Shown: one piece after another, positions 25,360 to 33,191 of the stretch
Layout of the letters: every line of letters begins with the position of its first letter
Numbering within the stretch: the first letter of the stretch is position 1
From: Candidatus Pelagibacterales bacterium
GTDB lineage: Bacteria; Pseudomonadota; Alphaproteobacteria; Pelagibacterales; AG-422-B15
Length of the DNA stretch: 33,191 bases
Assembly: GCA_029242795.1 (NCBI GenBank)
Contig: JAQWTH010000024.1
Span: 1 to 33,191 of the forward strand
Direction of reading: 5' to 3'
Notes under the pieces: model-generated
Databases searched by the model: none
Told to the model about the DNA's origin: nothing
Seen by the model: the letters and a program-made list of their open reading frames with translations, nothing else
Translations under genes and position numbers: made by a program

Positions 25360-26676
25360 CTAAAAAATATCTTTATTTTCTTTTTTAATAGCAAGAGCTT
25401 GAGTGAGAGTTAAATGATCATCTGATAGATTTTTTCTTAGAACGTGCTCCTCAGTACTTTGACTTACAGCTTCTTGTAGTTTTTGACTCATAGAAATCAT
25501 TTCAAAAACAGCTGTTCGTCCATCTTGATTAAAGTTTTTCTCAAGTGATTGTCCAACAATGCAAAGAATACTTGATGTAAGCATTTTTTTATCTACTCCA
25601 AGTTCATTAAGGCGGTCAAATGCACCAAGAGGTGAATTAGTGTGTAATGTTGATAATACTAAATGACCCGTTAAACTAGCTCTTAAAGCTATATCAGCAG
25701 TTTCTTCATCTCTTATCTCTCCAACTAGAATTACATCTGGATCCTGTCTTAATATTGATCGTAAACCATCAGCAAAAGATAAATTAATTTTTGGATTAAC
25801 TTGAGTTTGACTGATGCCTTCAATTTTATATTCAATAGGATCTTCAATAGTCATTATATTAATATTTTTCTTTTTTATTCTCTCAATAGCTGCATATAGT
25901 GTAGTTGTTTTGCCTGACCCAGTCGGTCCCGTCACAAGTATAATTCCACTTTTCTGATCCAATAATGATTTGAAATCCTCAAGCTGCGCATCAAGCATTC
26001 CTAGACTTGATAAATCCAATTCGATATGGCGTTGATCTAATAATCTTAGAACAACACGTTCGTTATCATAAGAAGGTATAGTTGAAATACGTAAATCAAT
26101 GGGGTATGAGCCTATATTTATAGTTACTCTTCCATCCTGAGGCTTTCTCTTCTCAGTAATATCAAGGCCACTAATTATCTTTATTCGTGTAAATAATCTT
26201 GCCGAGATTCCAGAGTTTAAAGTGAAGGCATTTTCAATAGATCCATGAATTCTGAATTTGATATTTAGAGTATCCTCAAAAACTTGTAAGTGAATATCGG
26301 ATGCTTTTTTTGAAATGGCTTCTCTAAGAATAAGATTAAAAAGTTTTATTATGGGAGCATCGTCATGAGATTTTAATATATCGTCAGAATTATCAATTTC
26401 ATTTATAAAAGTGGATATTTCAATCTCATCACCAATATTTTGAATATTTTCAGCTGTGCTTTGATCATTTTCAAAAAACTCATTCAAAAGATCATTAAAC
26501 TGTTCAGCTTCGCACCAATTAACATTATATGGTTTTTTAAAATTCCAGGAAATCTTTTCAATTATTTTAAGATCTGCCGTCTTGTCTGCAGCAATTTCTA
26601 GCACTGAAGATTTTGAATTCTGAATTATTATTCTACTATTCTTTGAAAAATCGTAGCTTTGAAATTGAGAAGTCAT
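25360..26676 (-). CDS. gspE: Type II secretion ATPase GspE, lacking the zinc-binding domain
   Basis: 438 residues, shorter than usual (about 490-520). The N2E domain starts near residue 105 with ASDIHL at 125-130. Walker A GPTGSGKT is at 250-257, the Asp box near 276-283 (MTIEDPIE), Walker B near 312-322 (DPDVILVGEIR) and the His box TGHLVLSTLHTN at 336-347. After SLEKNF (377-382) the sequence runs straight into GRTAVFEMI at 386-394, so the ~40-50-residue tetracysteine zinc (CM) domain of canonical GspE is absent; only one Cys (372) remains nearby. The N1 domain also looks abbreviated. The motor core is intact, so it should be active. The start is normal. Confidence 0.95.
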   Translation of the reverse strand: MTSQFQSYDFSKNSRIIIQNSKSSVLEIAADKTADLKIIEKISWNFKKPYNVNWCEAEQFNDLLNEFFENDQSTAENIQNIGDEIEISTFINEIDNSDDILKSHDDAPIIKLFNLILREAISKKASDIHLQVFEDTLNIKFRIHGSIENAFTLNSGISARLFTRIKIISGLDITEKRKPQDGRVTINIGSYPIDLRISTIPSYDNERVVLRLLDQRHIELDLSSLGMLDAQLEDFKSLLDQKSGIILVTGPTGSGKTTTLYAAIERIKKKNINIMTIEDPIEYKIEGISQTQVNPKINLSFADGLRSILRQDPDVILVGEIRDEETADIALRASLTGHLVLSTLHTNSPLGAFDRLNELGVDKKMLTSSILCIVGQSLEKNFNQDGRTAVFEMISMSQKLQEAVSQSTEEHVLRKNLSDDHLTLTQALAIKKENKDIF

Positions 26677-26679
26677 ACT

Positions 26680-28470
26680 TTATTTTTGAATATGTTCCTG
26701 TAGATGAGGTTCGTAAAGCTTAGGTACAATTGTGAATTTTGATCTTGTTTCATCTTCTAAAAGACTCTCAATCTGAGAATATTTTGAGTCTGTTAAATCT
26801 TGTAATTCCCCATCACTTGAACGGTAATCTATGATGCTAGTTTTTATAAAGATGACTAAGTTTCTTTTTTCCATAACTTGAGTTGTATTTCTAAATAATC
26901 CACCAAGTACTGGAATACTTCCTAGAACTGGAATCTTAAATTCTGTATCAGTTAGTTTTTCGTCAATCAATCCTCCTATGACAATAAGCTCTTCATTGTT
27001 TACCATGACATTCGTTTTAATTGATTTTTTACTCGTTACTGTATCATTTTGTGATGTAATCGTTGCATCAATGCTTGAAACTTCTTGAAGAATATCAAGT
27101 CTTATGGTGTCTCCCTCAGAAATTTGTGGTTTGATTCTTAACGTTACGCCAACATCTTGTCTTTCCAAAGTTTGGAACGCTGAATTATTTGTATCAGTAA
27201 AAGAACCAGTTAAAAATGGGACGTTTCTTCCAACGATTATTTCTGCTTCTTCATTATCAATAGTAATAATACTTGGTGTAGATAAAATATCTGAAGTTGT
27301 ATTTGATGCCAATAAGTTTACAACTGCTTGTATATCCGTGATACTGTCTGCAGTGAATTGCATCAAGTTAGTAGCACCCAATTGAACCGATGCTTTAACA
27401 TCACCAATGCTTCCAGTAATACTAGACAACCCAAGCGCAACTGCATCGTTGTCAGAAATATCAGCCACTACAGCTTCTACTAAGACTTGTCTTCGAGGTA
27501 TATCCAATTGATTGATAACTTTTTTAAGCATCTTCTGGGTTCCTAGATCTGCTCTAATTACTAAAGCATTTAATTTTTTATCAGGTTGTATTTGTATAAA
27601 TGGACTCTCTTCACTTCCTTCTTGTATCGTAAGAGCTTTTAATGTTTCAGATAGATATTCTGCTTGAGCATGCTTTAGATAGATTACCTGTGTTTCATCC
27701 GTGAGTTCATTTTCATCTTCAATATTTCTTATTAATACTCTTATTTGACTTATGTCACTTGAGTGCGATTTAACAATTATTGAATTTGTATTTTTATCAA
27801 CCATGAAGATAGGGGCTATAAGTTTTAATCCAACTTCTTGCTTTTGGTCAGAAAAGAAACGATTAAGTACTTTTGCAACATCAAGTGCATTCAAGTTTTC
27901 AATTTTGATTATCTCAGTTTCTGTTAAATTTGGTTCATCAATTTTTTGAACAATTTTCTCTATTTTCTGAATACTAAAAGCATTCGATGTAATAATAAGA
28001 GAATTACTTTGTAAATAAGGTATTAGACTTGACTCTTTTGGGATAATTGGTCGAATTGCAGATACAAAATCATTTACAGGTATATTTTCAAGCTTGATTA
28101 ATTGAGTAACAATTTTGTCACTTGGTAATATTGATGAGTCCTCGGAATAAATAGAATTTTCTCTCATAAGCTGATCAGGTAAAATTTTTATTTTCCCATT
28201 GATTTCCTGCATGATAAAACCATGTACCTGTAAAATAGAGTGTAACATATCCTCTGCTTGCTCTAGGCTAATTTCTTCCTGAGATATTACATTAACTTTT
28301 CCTGTTACTCTGGAGTCGATAATAAATGATTTACCAACCATCAAAGCAAAACCTTCAATAACATCTTTAATATCGGCATCTTTAAAATTAAAAGTTATAG
28401 CATTTGCGTTTGAAATAATTAAAAAAGCTAAGAATAATTGAACAAATAAATTTCTCATTAGATTAAGCAT
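26680..28470 (-). CDS. gspD: Type II secretion outer-membrane secretin GspD
   Basis: 596 residues from the ATG at 28470, preceded by AAGGAG at a proper spacing; an upstream TTG extension to 28485 is rejected. Signal peptide: RNLFVQLFLAFLIISNANA, cut before ITFNF. N0 (residues ~25-95) begins FNFKDADIKDVIEGFA; N1-N3 ring-building repeats follow, including LKHAQAEYLSETLKAL. The secretin core has RRQVLVEAVVADISD, VPFLTGSF, VGVTLRIKPQI and VIGGLIDE. It forms the outer-membrane channel. The C terminus is short after the secretin core, so the S-domain that a pilotin binds is small or absent. The start overlaps the gspC stop as ATGCTTAA. Confidence 0.96.
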   Translation of the reverse strand: MLNLMRNLFVQLFLAFLIISNANAITFNFKDADIKDVIEGFALMVGKSFIIDSRVTGKVNVISQEEISLEQAEDMLHSILQVHGFIMQEINGKIKILPDQLMRENSIYSEDSSILPSDKIVTQLIKLENIPVNDFVSAIRPIIPKESSLIPYLQSNSLIITSNAFSIQKIEKIVQKIDEPNLTETEIIKIENLNALDVAKVLNRFFSDQKQEVGLKLIAPIFMVDKNTNSIIVKSHSSDISQIRVLIRNIEDENELTDETQVIYLKHAQAEYLSETLKALTIQEGSEESPFIQIQPDKKLNALVIRADLGTQKMLKKVINQLDIPRRQVLVEAVVADISDNDAVALGLSSITGSIGDVKASVQLGATNLMQFTADSITDIQAVVNLLASNTTSDILSTPSIITIDNEEAEIIVGRNVPFLTGSFTDTNNSAFQTLERQDVGVTLRIKPQISEGDTIRLDILQEVSSIDATITSQNDTVTSKKSIKTNVMVNNEELIVIGGLIDEKLTDTEFKIPVLGSIPVLGGLFRNTTQVMEKRNLVIFIKTSIIDYRSSDGELQDLTDSKYSQIESLLEDETRSKFTIVPKLYEPHLQEHIQK

Positions 28471-29221
28471 CAATTCTCCTTGCAATTAACTTTTTAATTT
28501 TTCCATCACGATATATCGATGCTACAATTTCTTTTCTATTTTCTAGTTTACTATATGCATCATTCAAAGTTGCAAGGTTAAAAACATTATAACCGCTAAG
28601 GTTAAATAAGAGATCTGTTTCTTTAAGGTGTAATTTTTTTATTATTTTTCCATCTACACGATCACTTATATAAATTCCTGGAGTTCCATTAATACTTCCT
28701 TGGTCAATTTTTAGATAAGGAAGTATTTCTAAAAGAGAGACATCGAGATTAATCATTCCATCTACTTCAGTAACTCTTTTTTTATCAGATAGATAAATCT
28801 GGTAAGTTTGATTATTGATACTTATTTTTATTGAGTTTGAATAAATAGACTCTAAGAAAACATTGTTTTCAATTTTATCACCTGGTTTAAAAATTTTTTT
28901 ATCACTTTTCTTATTTATAAAGTTTAAAATAATATAACCTCGATTTGGTTGCTTATTTATTGATACAATTCCAGCTAACTCAATTCCTAAATCTTGAAAA
29001 GAAATTTCTTCCGAAGAGACATTCTCTTCAACTGTATTCTCAAAAAGTGTTAAAAAATTTCTGCTTATTGTCTGGTTATCAAAAGAAATATTAAATACCT
29101 TTTCTTCATTCAATTTTGATTGATTTAAAGAGTAAAAAGATTGATAGAGAAATACGAGTGACAGAGGGATTAAAACATAAAATAAAATTTTTAAAATATT
29201 ATCAAAGGAAATAGAGTTCAT
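28463..29221 (-). CDS. gspC: Type II secretion inner-membrane protein GspC
   Basis: 252 residues. One membrane helix at residues ~9-27 near the N terminus is followed by an HR domain (about 75-160) with LGIELAGIVSINKQPNRGY, a segment shared by GspC proteins; the C-terminal ~90 residues have a PDZ-like layout (GIYISDRVDGKI...LATLNDAYSKLEN). GspC links the inner-membrane platform to GspD and is thought to recruit substrates. It is the first gene of the operon, 55 bases after the candidate -10 box. No clear ribosome-binding site precedes the ATG. Confidence 0.88.
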   Translation of the reverse strand: MNSISFDNILKILFYVLIPLSLVFLYQSFYSLNQSKLNEEKVFNISFDNQTISRNFLTLFENTVEENVSSEEISFQDLGIELAGIVSINKQPNRGYIILNFINKKSDKKIFKPGDKIENNVFLESIYSNSIKISINNQTYQIYLSDKKRVTEVDGMINLDVSLLEILPYLKIDQGSINGTPGIYISDRVDGKIIKKLHLKETDLLFNLSGYNVFNLATLNDAYSKLENRKEIVASIYRDGKIKKLIARRIDA

Positions 29222-29276
29222 TTTTGGTAAATAAAAAATTAAAGTTAAATAATAATTTTAAAGTCTTAGCTTTTAA

Positions 29277-29304
29277 TTATTACATGTCTTCTTAAGACCG
29301 TCAA
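29277..29304 (-). promoter_or_regulatory. Promoter of the gsp operon with an operator-like inverted repeat
   Basis: On the minus strand, TTGACG (29304-29299) is followed, after 16 bp, by TAATAA (29282-29277); a 17-bp spacing to AATAAT is equally possible. The first five bases of the -35 match sigma-70 consensus. GTCTT-AAG-AAGAC (29286-29298) is an inverted repeat placed exactly in the spacer, where a repressor could act. It lies just after the tRNA-Thr gene and about 55 bases before the gspC ATG. Confidence 0.5.
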
Positions 29305-29324
29305 CTAAACGTATGTTATTTGAA

Positions 29325-29400
29325 TGGTGCCCCTAAACGGACTTGAACCGCTAACCTATTGATTACAAATCAATTGCTCTACCAATTGAGCTATAGGGGC
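29325..29400 (-). tRNA. tRNA-Thr (anticodon TGT)
   Basis: A 76-base gene on the minus strand with encoded CCA. GCCCCTA pairs with TAGGGGC, the anticodon loop TTTGTAA gives TGT, and the T-loop GTTCAAG is standard. It lies upstream of the gsp operon, in the same orientation, with its own strong promoter. Confidence 0.95.
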
Positions 29401-29414
29401 AAAAGAGACTTACG

Positions 29415-29443
29415 TTTATAATTTAGCAAGGATGTCCAGTCAA
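29415..29443 (-). promoter_or_regulatory. Promoter of tRNA-Thr
   Basis: On the minus strand, TTGACT (29443-29438) and TATAAA (29420-29415) are separated by the ideal 17 bp. They are five-of-six matches to sigma-70 consensus. The predicted start is a few bases before the tRNA 5' end (29400). Read-through could also feed gspC, since no terminator is visible after the tRNA. Confidence 0.65.
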
Positions 29444-29483
29444 TTTAAAAGCTTAATTTTATAATTGCGACGGATGAAGTAAA

Positions 29484-29512
29484 TTGACAGTTCATGAAAT
29501 TTATTGTGAGAT
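29484..29512 (+). promoter_or_regulatory. Candidate promoter for the TrpB-like gene
   Basis: A perfect -35 TTGACA (29484-29489) is followed after 17 bp by a poor -10, TGAGAT (29507-29512). It lies 29 bases before the preferred ATG at 29541, which has AAGGGGA upstream. The match makes the extended frame beginning at 29484 unlikely to be coding. Confidence 0.35.
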
Positions 29513-29540
29513 TAATGAAATATTTAAGGGGAAAATTAAG

Positions 29541-30905
29541 ATGACCGACTCAGTAAAATACCTGTTAGAAGAAAGTAAGGCGCCAAAATTTTGGTATAAT
29601 ATTAATGCTGATCTTCCGTCTCCACCTCCACCTCCACTTCACCCAGGCACCAAGCAACCAGCGGGGCCAGATGATTTTGCTCCTTTGTTTCCAATGGGCC
29701 TAATAATGCAAGAGGTTTCAACTGAACGAGAAATTGAAATTCCTGAACCTGTTAGAGAGATTTATAAACAATGGAGACCATCACCTCTGTATCGAGCAAG
29801 AAGACTAGAGAAGTATTTAGATACTCCGGCTAAAATATATTTTAAGTATGAAGGGGTAAGTCCTACGGGAAGTCATAAACCTAACACAGCAGTTGCTCAG
29901 GCATTTTATAATAAAGAAGAGGGTGTAAAAAAAATATATACTGAAACTGGTGCGGGCCAGTGGGGCAGCTCATTAGCGTATGCAGGTCAAATGTTTGGTA
30001 TAGATATTGAAGTTTTCATGGTGAAAGTAAGCTTTGATCAAAAGCCTTATCGAAAATTTATGATGCAGTCATTTGGTGCCAAATGTAATTCAAGCCCATC
30101 TAGTTTAACAGATTTTGGTAAAAAGTTATTAGATGAGGACCCAAGTAACCCTGGCAGTTTGGGTATTGCAATTTCAGAAGCAGTAGAGTCAACTGTAAAA
30201 AGTAATGGTGAAGCCAAGTACTCTCTTGGCAGTGTTTTAGGGCATGTGCTGTTACATCAAACTATTAATGGAAATGAAGCAATTCTTCAGATGGAACAAG
30301 CTGGCGATTACCCCGACATTATAGTTGGATGTACTGGAGGTGGAAGCAATCTTTCTGGATTACTATTTCCATTTTTAGGTCAACAATTAAGAGGTGGGAA
30401 AAAAATAGATGTGATTGCTTGCGAACCTCTTTCTTGTCCATCATTTACAAAAGGAAAGTATGCATATGATTTTGGAGATATGGCAATGATGACCCCTTTA
30501 GTTAAAATGCATACATTAGGTTCAAGTTTTTTACCTCCTGCAAACCACTCTGGTGGCCTAAGATATCATGGAATGTCATATCACCTTAGTCATCTTTTAG
30601 ATTTGGGGCTAATACGAGCAAAAGCATACGGTCAAAAAGAATGTTTTGAAGCCGGTGTTGCATTTGCAAAGCAAGAGGGAATAATTCCAGCGCCAGAAGG
30701 TAATCATGCGGTAAAGGGTGCAATCGATGCGGCTTTAGAATGTAAAAAAAATGGTGAGTCCAAAACTATCTTGTTCAATTTGTGTGGTCACGGACATTTC
30801 GACATGTCCGCTTATGATGATTATTTTAGTGGTAACTTAGCTGAAGATAAGTTTGATAAGCAGCATGTTGATGAGGCTATTTCTAAATTACCAGAGATAA
30901 GTTAA
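29541..30905 (+). CDS. Stand-alone TrpB-like tryptophan synthase beta (TrpB2 type)
   Basis: 454 residues from the ATG at 29541, which has AAGGGGA upstream; a TTG at 29484 is rejected because it coincides with a -35 box. The PLP lysine is in GSHKPNTAVAQAF (near residue 111), and the phosphate-binding loop is GCTGGGSNLSG. RPSPLYRARRLEKYL and GAGQWGSSLAYAG are typical of the TrpB2/TIGR01415 group. There is no trpA beside it. TrpB2 enzymes join indole and serine to tryptophan, but such stand-alone copies may also salvage indole. Its stop overlaps that of the convergent rlmB. Confidence 0.88.
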   Translation: MTDSVKYLLEESKAPKFWYNINADLPSPPPPPLHPGTKQPAGPDDFAPLFPMGLIMQEVSTEREIEIPEPVREIYKQWRPSPLYRARRLEKYLDTPAKIYFKYEGVSPTGSHKPNTAVAQAFYNKEEGVKKIYTETGAGQWGSSLAYAGQMFGIDIEVFMVKVSFDQKPYRKFMMQSFGAKCNSSPSSLTDFGKKLLDEDPSNPGSLGIAISEAVESTVKSNGEAKYSLGSVLGHVLLHQTINGNEAILQMEQAGDYPDIIVGCTGGGSNLSGLLFPFLGQQLRGGKKIDVIACEPLSCPSFTKGKYAYDFGDMAMMTPLVKMHTLGSSFLPPANHSGGLRYHGMSYHLSHLLDLGLIRAKAYGQKECFEAGVAFAKQEGIIPAPEGNHAVKGAIDAALECKKNGESKTILFNLCGHGHFDMSAYDDYFSGNLAEDKFDKQHVDEAISKLPEIS

Positions 30906-31672
30906 TTTATATTATTATTTAGATAAAAGAAAAGTACAGCCGCTGAATTAGACACATTCAAACTTTCTAAATTGTTACTTATTTCTATTTTAACAACTTC
31001 ATCGCATGAACTTTTTGTGAGATGTCTCATTCCATCAGACTCAGATCCAAAAATAAAAACAGATTTTTTTGCAAAATCTGTATCTGTAATTTTCTTATCA
31101 CTATTTCCATCTAATCCGTAAACCCAATAACCATTTTCTTTTAATGTTCTTAGAGCTGATGATAAATTTGAAACTGAAGTGAAAGGAACCTTATCAATAC
31201 CTCCACAAGCTGTCTTTGTCATAAAGTGATTTTCATTCACTGATTGGTTTTCAGTAAGTATTATGCCATCAATTTTAAATGCGAGCGCTGATCTAAAAAT
31301 TGCTCCAACATTTTGAGAATCTTCAAGTTGATCTAGAATAATAATATTTGAACGTTCTGTTTTTATAGATTTTAAAAAATCTCCAATATCTATTTTTTTA
31401 TTTTTTTCAACTTTGAGACAAACTCCCTGATGAGTGAATCCTTTTCCTAAAACATGCTCTATTTCACTTCTTTGAGAAATAGTTACTTTTAGCCCCTTTG
31501 GTAACAAAGTAGTTTTATCTGATTTAAGGCGTTTATGAGCTTCACTGGTAACCAATAATTCACTTTTAATTCTATATTCATTAGATAGAGCCGCAGCAAC
31601 AGCATGATAGCCATACATCCAGTATTCATTATTATGGCTCTTTTTCGGGGATTTTTTATTATTACGCCTCAT
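30902..31672 (-). CDS. rlmB: 23S rRNA 2'-O-methyltransferase, TrmH/RlmB family
   Basis: 256 residues. A basic N-terminal tail is followed by an L30e-like substrate-binding domain with YGYHAVAAALSN, then the SPOUT catalytic domain with all three motifs: LEDSQNVGAIFRSA (motif 1, with N and R), FGSESDGM (motif 2) and LESLNVSNSAAVLFF (motif 3, the knot). The enzyme methylates a ribose of 23S rRNA; RlmB acts at G2251 in E. coli. Related TrmH-family proteins exist, so the precise target is less sure. It is divergent from the tRNA-Tyr/tRNA-Gly/tuf unit, the usual alphaproteobacterial arrangement. Confidence 0.9.
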   Translation of the reverse strand: MRRNNKKSPKKSHNNEYWMYGYHAVAAALSNEYRIKSELLVTSEAHKRLKSDKTTLLPKGLKVTISQRSEIEHVLGKGFTHQGVCLKVEKNKKIDIGDFLKSIKTERSNIIILDQLEDSQNVGAIFRSALAFKIDGIILTENQSVNENHFMTKTACGGIDKVPFTSVSNLSSALRTLKENGYWVYGLDGNSDKKITDTDFAKKSVFIFGSESDGMRHLTKSSCDEVVKIEISNNLESLNVSNSAAVLFFYLNNNIN

Positions 31673-31814
31673 GTAAGATGCATATTATTTAGATATGAAA
31701 TAGTTTCATCATAAATATTATTATTTATTGATTAACCAACATTTTTTACATATAAGACAACGCTTAAGGCTCATTATATAGAGATATTTAATGATACTTA
31801 TCTTGAGATATTTT

Positions 31815-31844
31815 TTGAATAATTTTTTATTCTATAAATATAAA
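31815..31844 (+). promoter_or_regulatory. Promoter of the tRNA-Tyr/tRNA-Gly/tuf unit
   Basis: TTGAAT (31815-31820) and TATAAA (31839-31844) have an 18-bp spacer. The predicted start, near 31851, is just before the tRNA-Tyr gene at 31855. The remaining intergenic stretch from 31673 is AT-rich, and nothing else was recognised in it. Confidence 0.5.
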
Positions 31845-31854
31845 GACTATCTCG

Positions 31855-31939
31855 GGAGGGGTGCCCGAGTGGTTAAAGGGGACGGGCTGTAAACCCGTTA
31901 GCTATGCTTACGTTGGTTCGAATCCAACCCCCTCCACCA
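31855..31939 (+). tRNA. tRNA-Tyr (anticodon GTA)
   Basis: An 85-base class II tRNA with encoded CCA. GGAGGGG pairs with CCCCTCC, the anticodon loop CTGTAAA gives GTA, a long variable arm follows, and the T-loop GTTCGAA is standard. Confidence 0.96.
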
Positions 31940-31973
31940 CTGAAAGGTACCTTAAGGTAGCTTGAAGGAATAA

Positions 31974-32047
31974 GCGGGTGTAGCTTAGTGGTAAAGCTCC
32001 AGCCTTCCAAGCTGATTACGAGGGTTCGATTCCCTTCACCCGCTCCA
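31974..32047 (+). tRNA. tRNA-Gly (anticodon TCC)
   Basis: A 74-base tRNA with encoded CCA. GCGGGTG pairs with CACCCGC, the anticodon loop CTTCCAA gives TCC, and the T-loop is GTTCGAT. It lies 34 bases after tRNA-Tyr and 38 before tuf, in the same orientation, so the three are probably cotranscribed. Confidence 0.95.
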
Positions 32048-32085
32048 AAGTTAATAACGAAGAAAAAATTGAGAGGAAGAAAAAA

Positions 32086-33191
32086 ATGGCTAAAGAAAAA
32101 TTTGATCGAAGTAAACCACATTGTAACGTTGGTACCATCGGTCACGTCGATCACGGTAAAACTACACTTACTGCAGCAATCACTAAAGTGTTAGCTGAAA
32201 CAGGAGGTGCTGAGTTTTCTGCATATGAAGATATTGATAAAGCGCCTGAAGAAAAAGAGCGTGGTATTACAATTTCAACTGCTCACGTAGAATACACAAC
32301 TGATGCAAGACATTATGCACACGTTGACTGTCCAGGGCACGCCGATTATGTAAAAAACATGATTACAGGTGCAGCTCAAATGGATGGAGCAATTCTAGTT
32401 GTTAATGCTGCTGATGGTCCTATGCCTCAAACTAGAGAGCATATTCTATTAGCAAGACAAGTTGGTGTTCCAGCAATTGTTGTTTATTTGAATAAAGTTG
32501 ATCAGGTTGATGATGCTGAATTACTAGAACTCGTTGAAGTTGAAATTAGAGATATTCTAAATGAATACGAATTTCCTGGTGACGATACTCCAATCGTAAA
32601 AGGATCTGCCCTTGCAGCCGTTGAAGGTAGAGACGACGAGATAGGAAAAAATTCTATTGCTGAATTAATGAAAGCTGTTGATGAATTTATACCTCAGCCT
32701 ACTAGAGATAAGGATAAGCCATTCCTTATGCCAATAGAGGATGTATTTTCAATTTCAGGTCGTGGTACAGTTTGTACTGGAAGAGTTGAAAGTGGTATCG
32801 TTAAAGTTGGTGAAGAATTAGAAATCGTTGGTATTAAAGAAACTCAAAAAACTACCTGTACTGGAGTTGAAATGTTTAGAAAGCTACTTGATGAAGGTGA
32901 AGCTGGCGATAACATCGGTGCTCTATTAAGGGGCATTGAGAGAGATCAAGTTGAAAGAGGTCAAGTACTAGCACATCCAGGAACAATTACTCCACATAAA
33001 AAATTTAAATGTGAAGCTTATGTTCTTAAAAAAGAAGAGGGTGGAAGACATACTCCTTTCTTTACTAACTACAGACCTCAGTTTTATTTCAGAACTACTG
33101 ATGTTACTGGAGTTTGTTCATTGCCTGAAGGAACTGAAATGGTTATGCCTGGAGACAATATTGCAATGGAAGTTGAGATGATTGCTCCAAT
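32086..33191 (+). CDS. tuf: Elongation factor Tu, 3' end outside window
   Basis: The frame starts at ATG 32086, with GAGAGGA nine bases upstream, and runs open to the window end: 368 codons of about 396. The GTPase motifs are complete: GHVDHGKT (residues 19-26, P-loop), the switch I region with RGITIST, DCPGH (switch II), NKVD (guanine specificity) and GSAL. Domain 2 has [13 protein letters not shown], and domain 3 has [34 protein letters not shown] and MPGDN. It delivers aminoacyl-tRNA to the ribosome. The next gene is expected to be tRNA-Trp or secE, as in related genomes, but it is not in the window. Confidence 0.98.
   Translation, partial: MAKEKFDRSKPHCNVGTIGHVDHGKTTLTAAITKVLAETGGAEFSAYEDIDKAPEEKERGITISTAHVEYTTDARHYAHVDCPGHADYVKNMITGAAQMDGAILVVNAADGPMPQTREHILLARQVGVPAIVVYLNKVDQVDDAELLELVEVEIRDILNEYEFPGDDTPIVKGSALAAVEGRDDEIGKNSIAELMKAVDEFIPQPTRDKDKPFLMPIEDVFSISGRGTVCTGRVESGIVKVGEELEIVGIKETQKTTCTGVEMFRKLLDEGEAGDNIGALLRGIERDQVERGQVLAHPGTITPHKKFKCEAYVLKKEEGGRHTPFFTNYRPQFYFRTTDVTGVCSLPEGTEMVMPGDNIAMEVEMIAP

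Noticed and set aside
31873-32154. A 93-codon minus-strand frame across the two tRNA genes, with GEGNRTLV and WIRTNV segments
   Set aside because: These peptides are the well-known spurious translation of the antisense of tRNA genes; the tRNAs explain the sequence fully.
31988-32194. A plus-strand frame from within tRNA-Gly into tuf
   Set aside because: It overlaps tRNA-Gly and reads tuf out of frame; EF-Tu is unambiguous in the other frame.
1-33191. CRISPR arrays, insertion sequences or prophage genes
   Set aside because: No regularly spaced repeats, transposase, integrase or phage structural genes were recognised on either strand.

Overview
The window looks like a chromosomal segment of a free-living, streamlined marine alphaproteobacterium. 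This is an inference from gene content. The DNA is AT-rich and tightly packed, with several convergent gene pairs overlapping at their stop codons. It encodes a proteorhodopsin, an ATP-synthase zeta-inhibitor (DUF1476) protein, a monothiol glutaredoxin/BolA pair, purC-purS-purQ-purL, a map-sfsA-CinA-like block, and rlmB divergent from tRNA-Tyr/tRNA-Gly/tuf. The purine and tuf arrangements are familiar from Alphaproteobacteria. An HIMB59/AEGEAN-169-like lineage would fit, but no marker gene here was placed phylogenetically.

Layout. Positions 1-1900 hold the tail of a DUF2817 (M14-like peptidase) gene, grxD-bolA, a PsiE-like membrane protein and a DoxX-like membrane protein. Positions 1873-7685 carry de novo purine genes (purL, purQ, purS, purC, purB on the minus strand), interrupted by a plus-strand pair: the DUF1476 protein and a small lysine-rich tail-anchored protein. 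Positions 7707-9898 hold map, sfsA and a CinA/MoCF-domain protein. Positions 10048-10860 encode a blue-tuned proteorhodopsin with its own strong terminator, followed by a membrane-anchored dienelactone-hydrolase-like enzyme and tRNA-Leu.

Positions 11965-14551 carry a two-gene locus: a 38-residue lipoprotein and an unrecognised 813-residue exported protein with 20 cysteines. NAD kinase, glycerol kinase, a class II aldolase-like protein, an NAD-dependent formate dehydrogenase and a diiron fatty-acid/sterol hydroxylase-family protein follow. Positions 19678-29221 are a type II secretion operon, gspC-D-E-F-G-H-I-J-K-L-M in order on the minus strand. A recognisable promoter lies just below a tRNA-Thr gene. 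The right end holds a stand-alone TrpB-like synthase, rlmB, tRNA-Tyr, tRNA-Gly and the first 368 codons of tuf.

The most interesting part is the combination of a full-length T2SS operon, whose GspE ATPase lacks the usual tetracysteine zinc domain, with a large disulfide-rich exported protein of unknown function encoded nearby next to a tiny lipoprotein. A secretion-system/substrate relationship is a hypothesis, not something the sequence proves. The remaining genes are mostly ordinary housekeeping and pelagic-lifestyle functions.
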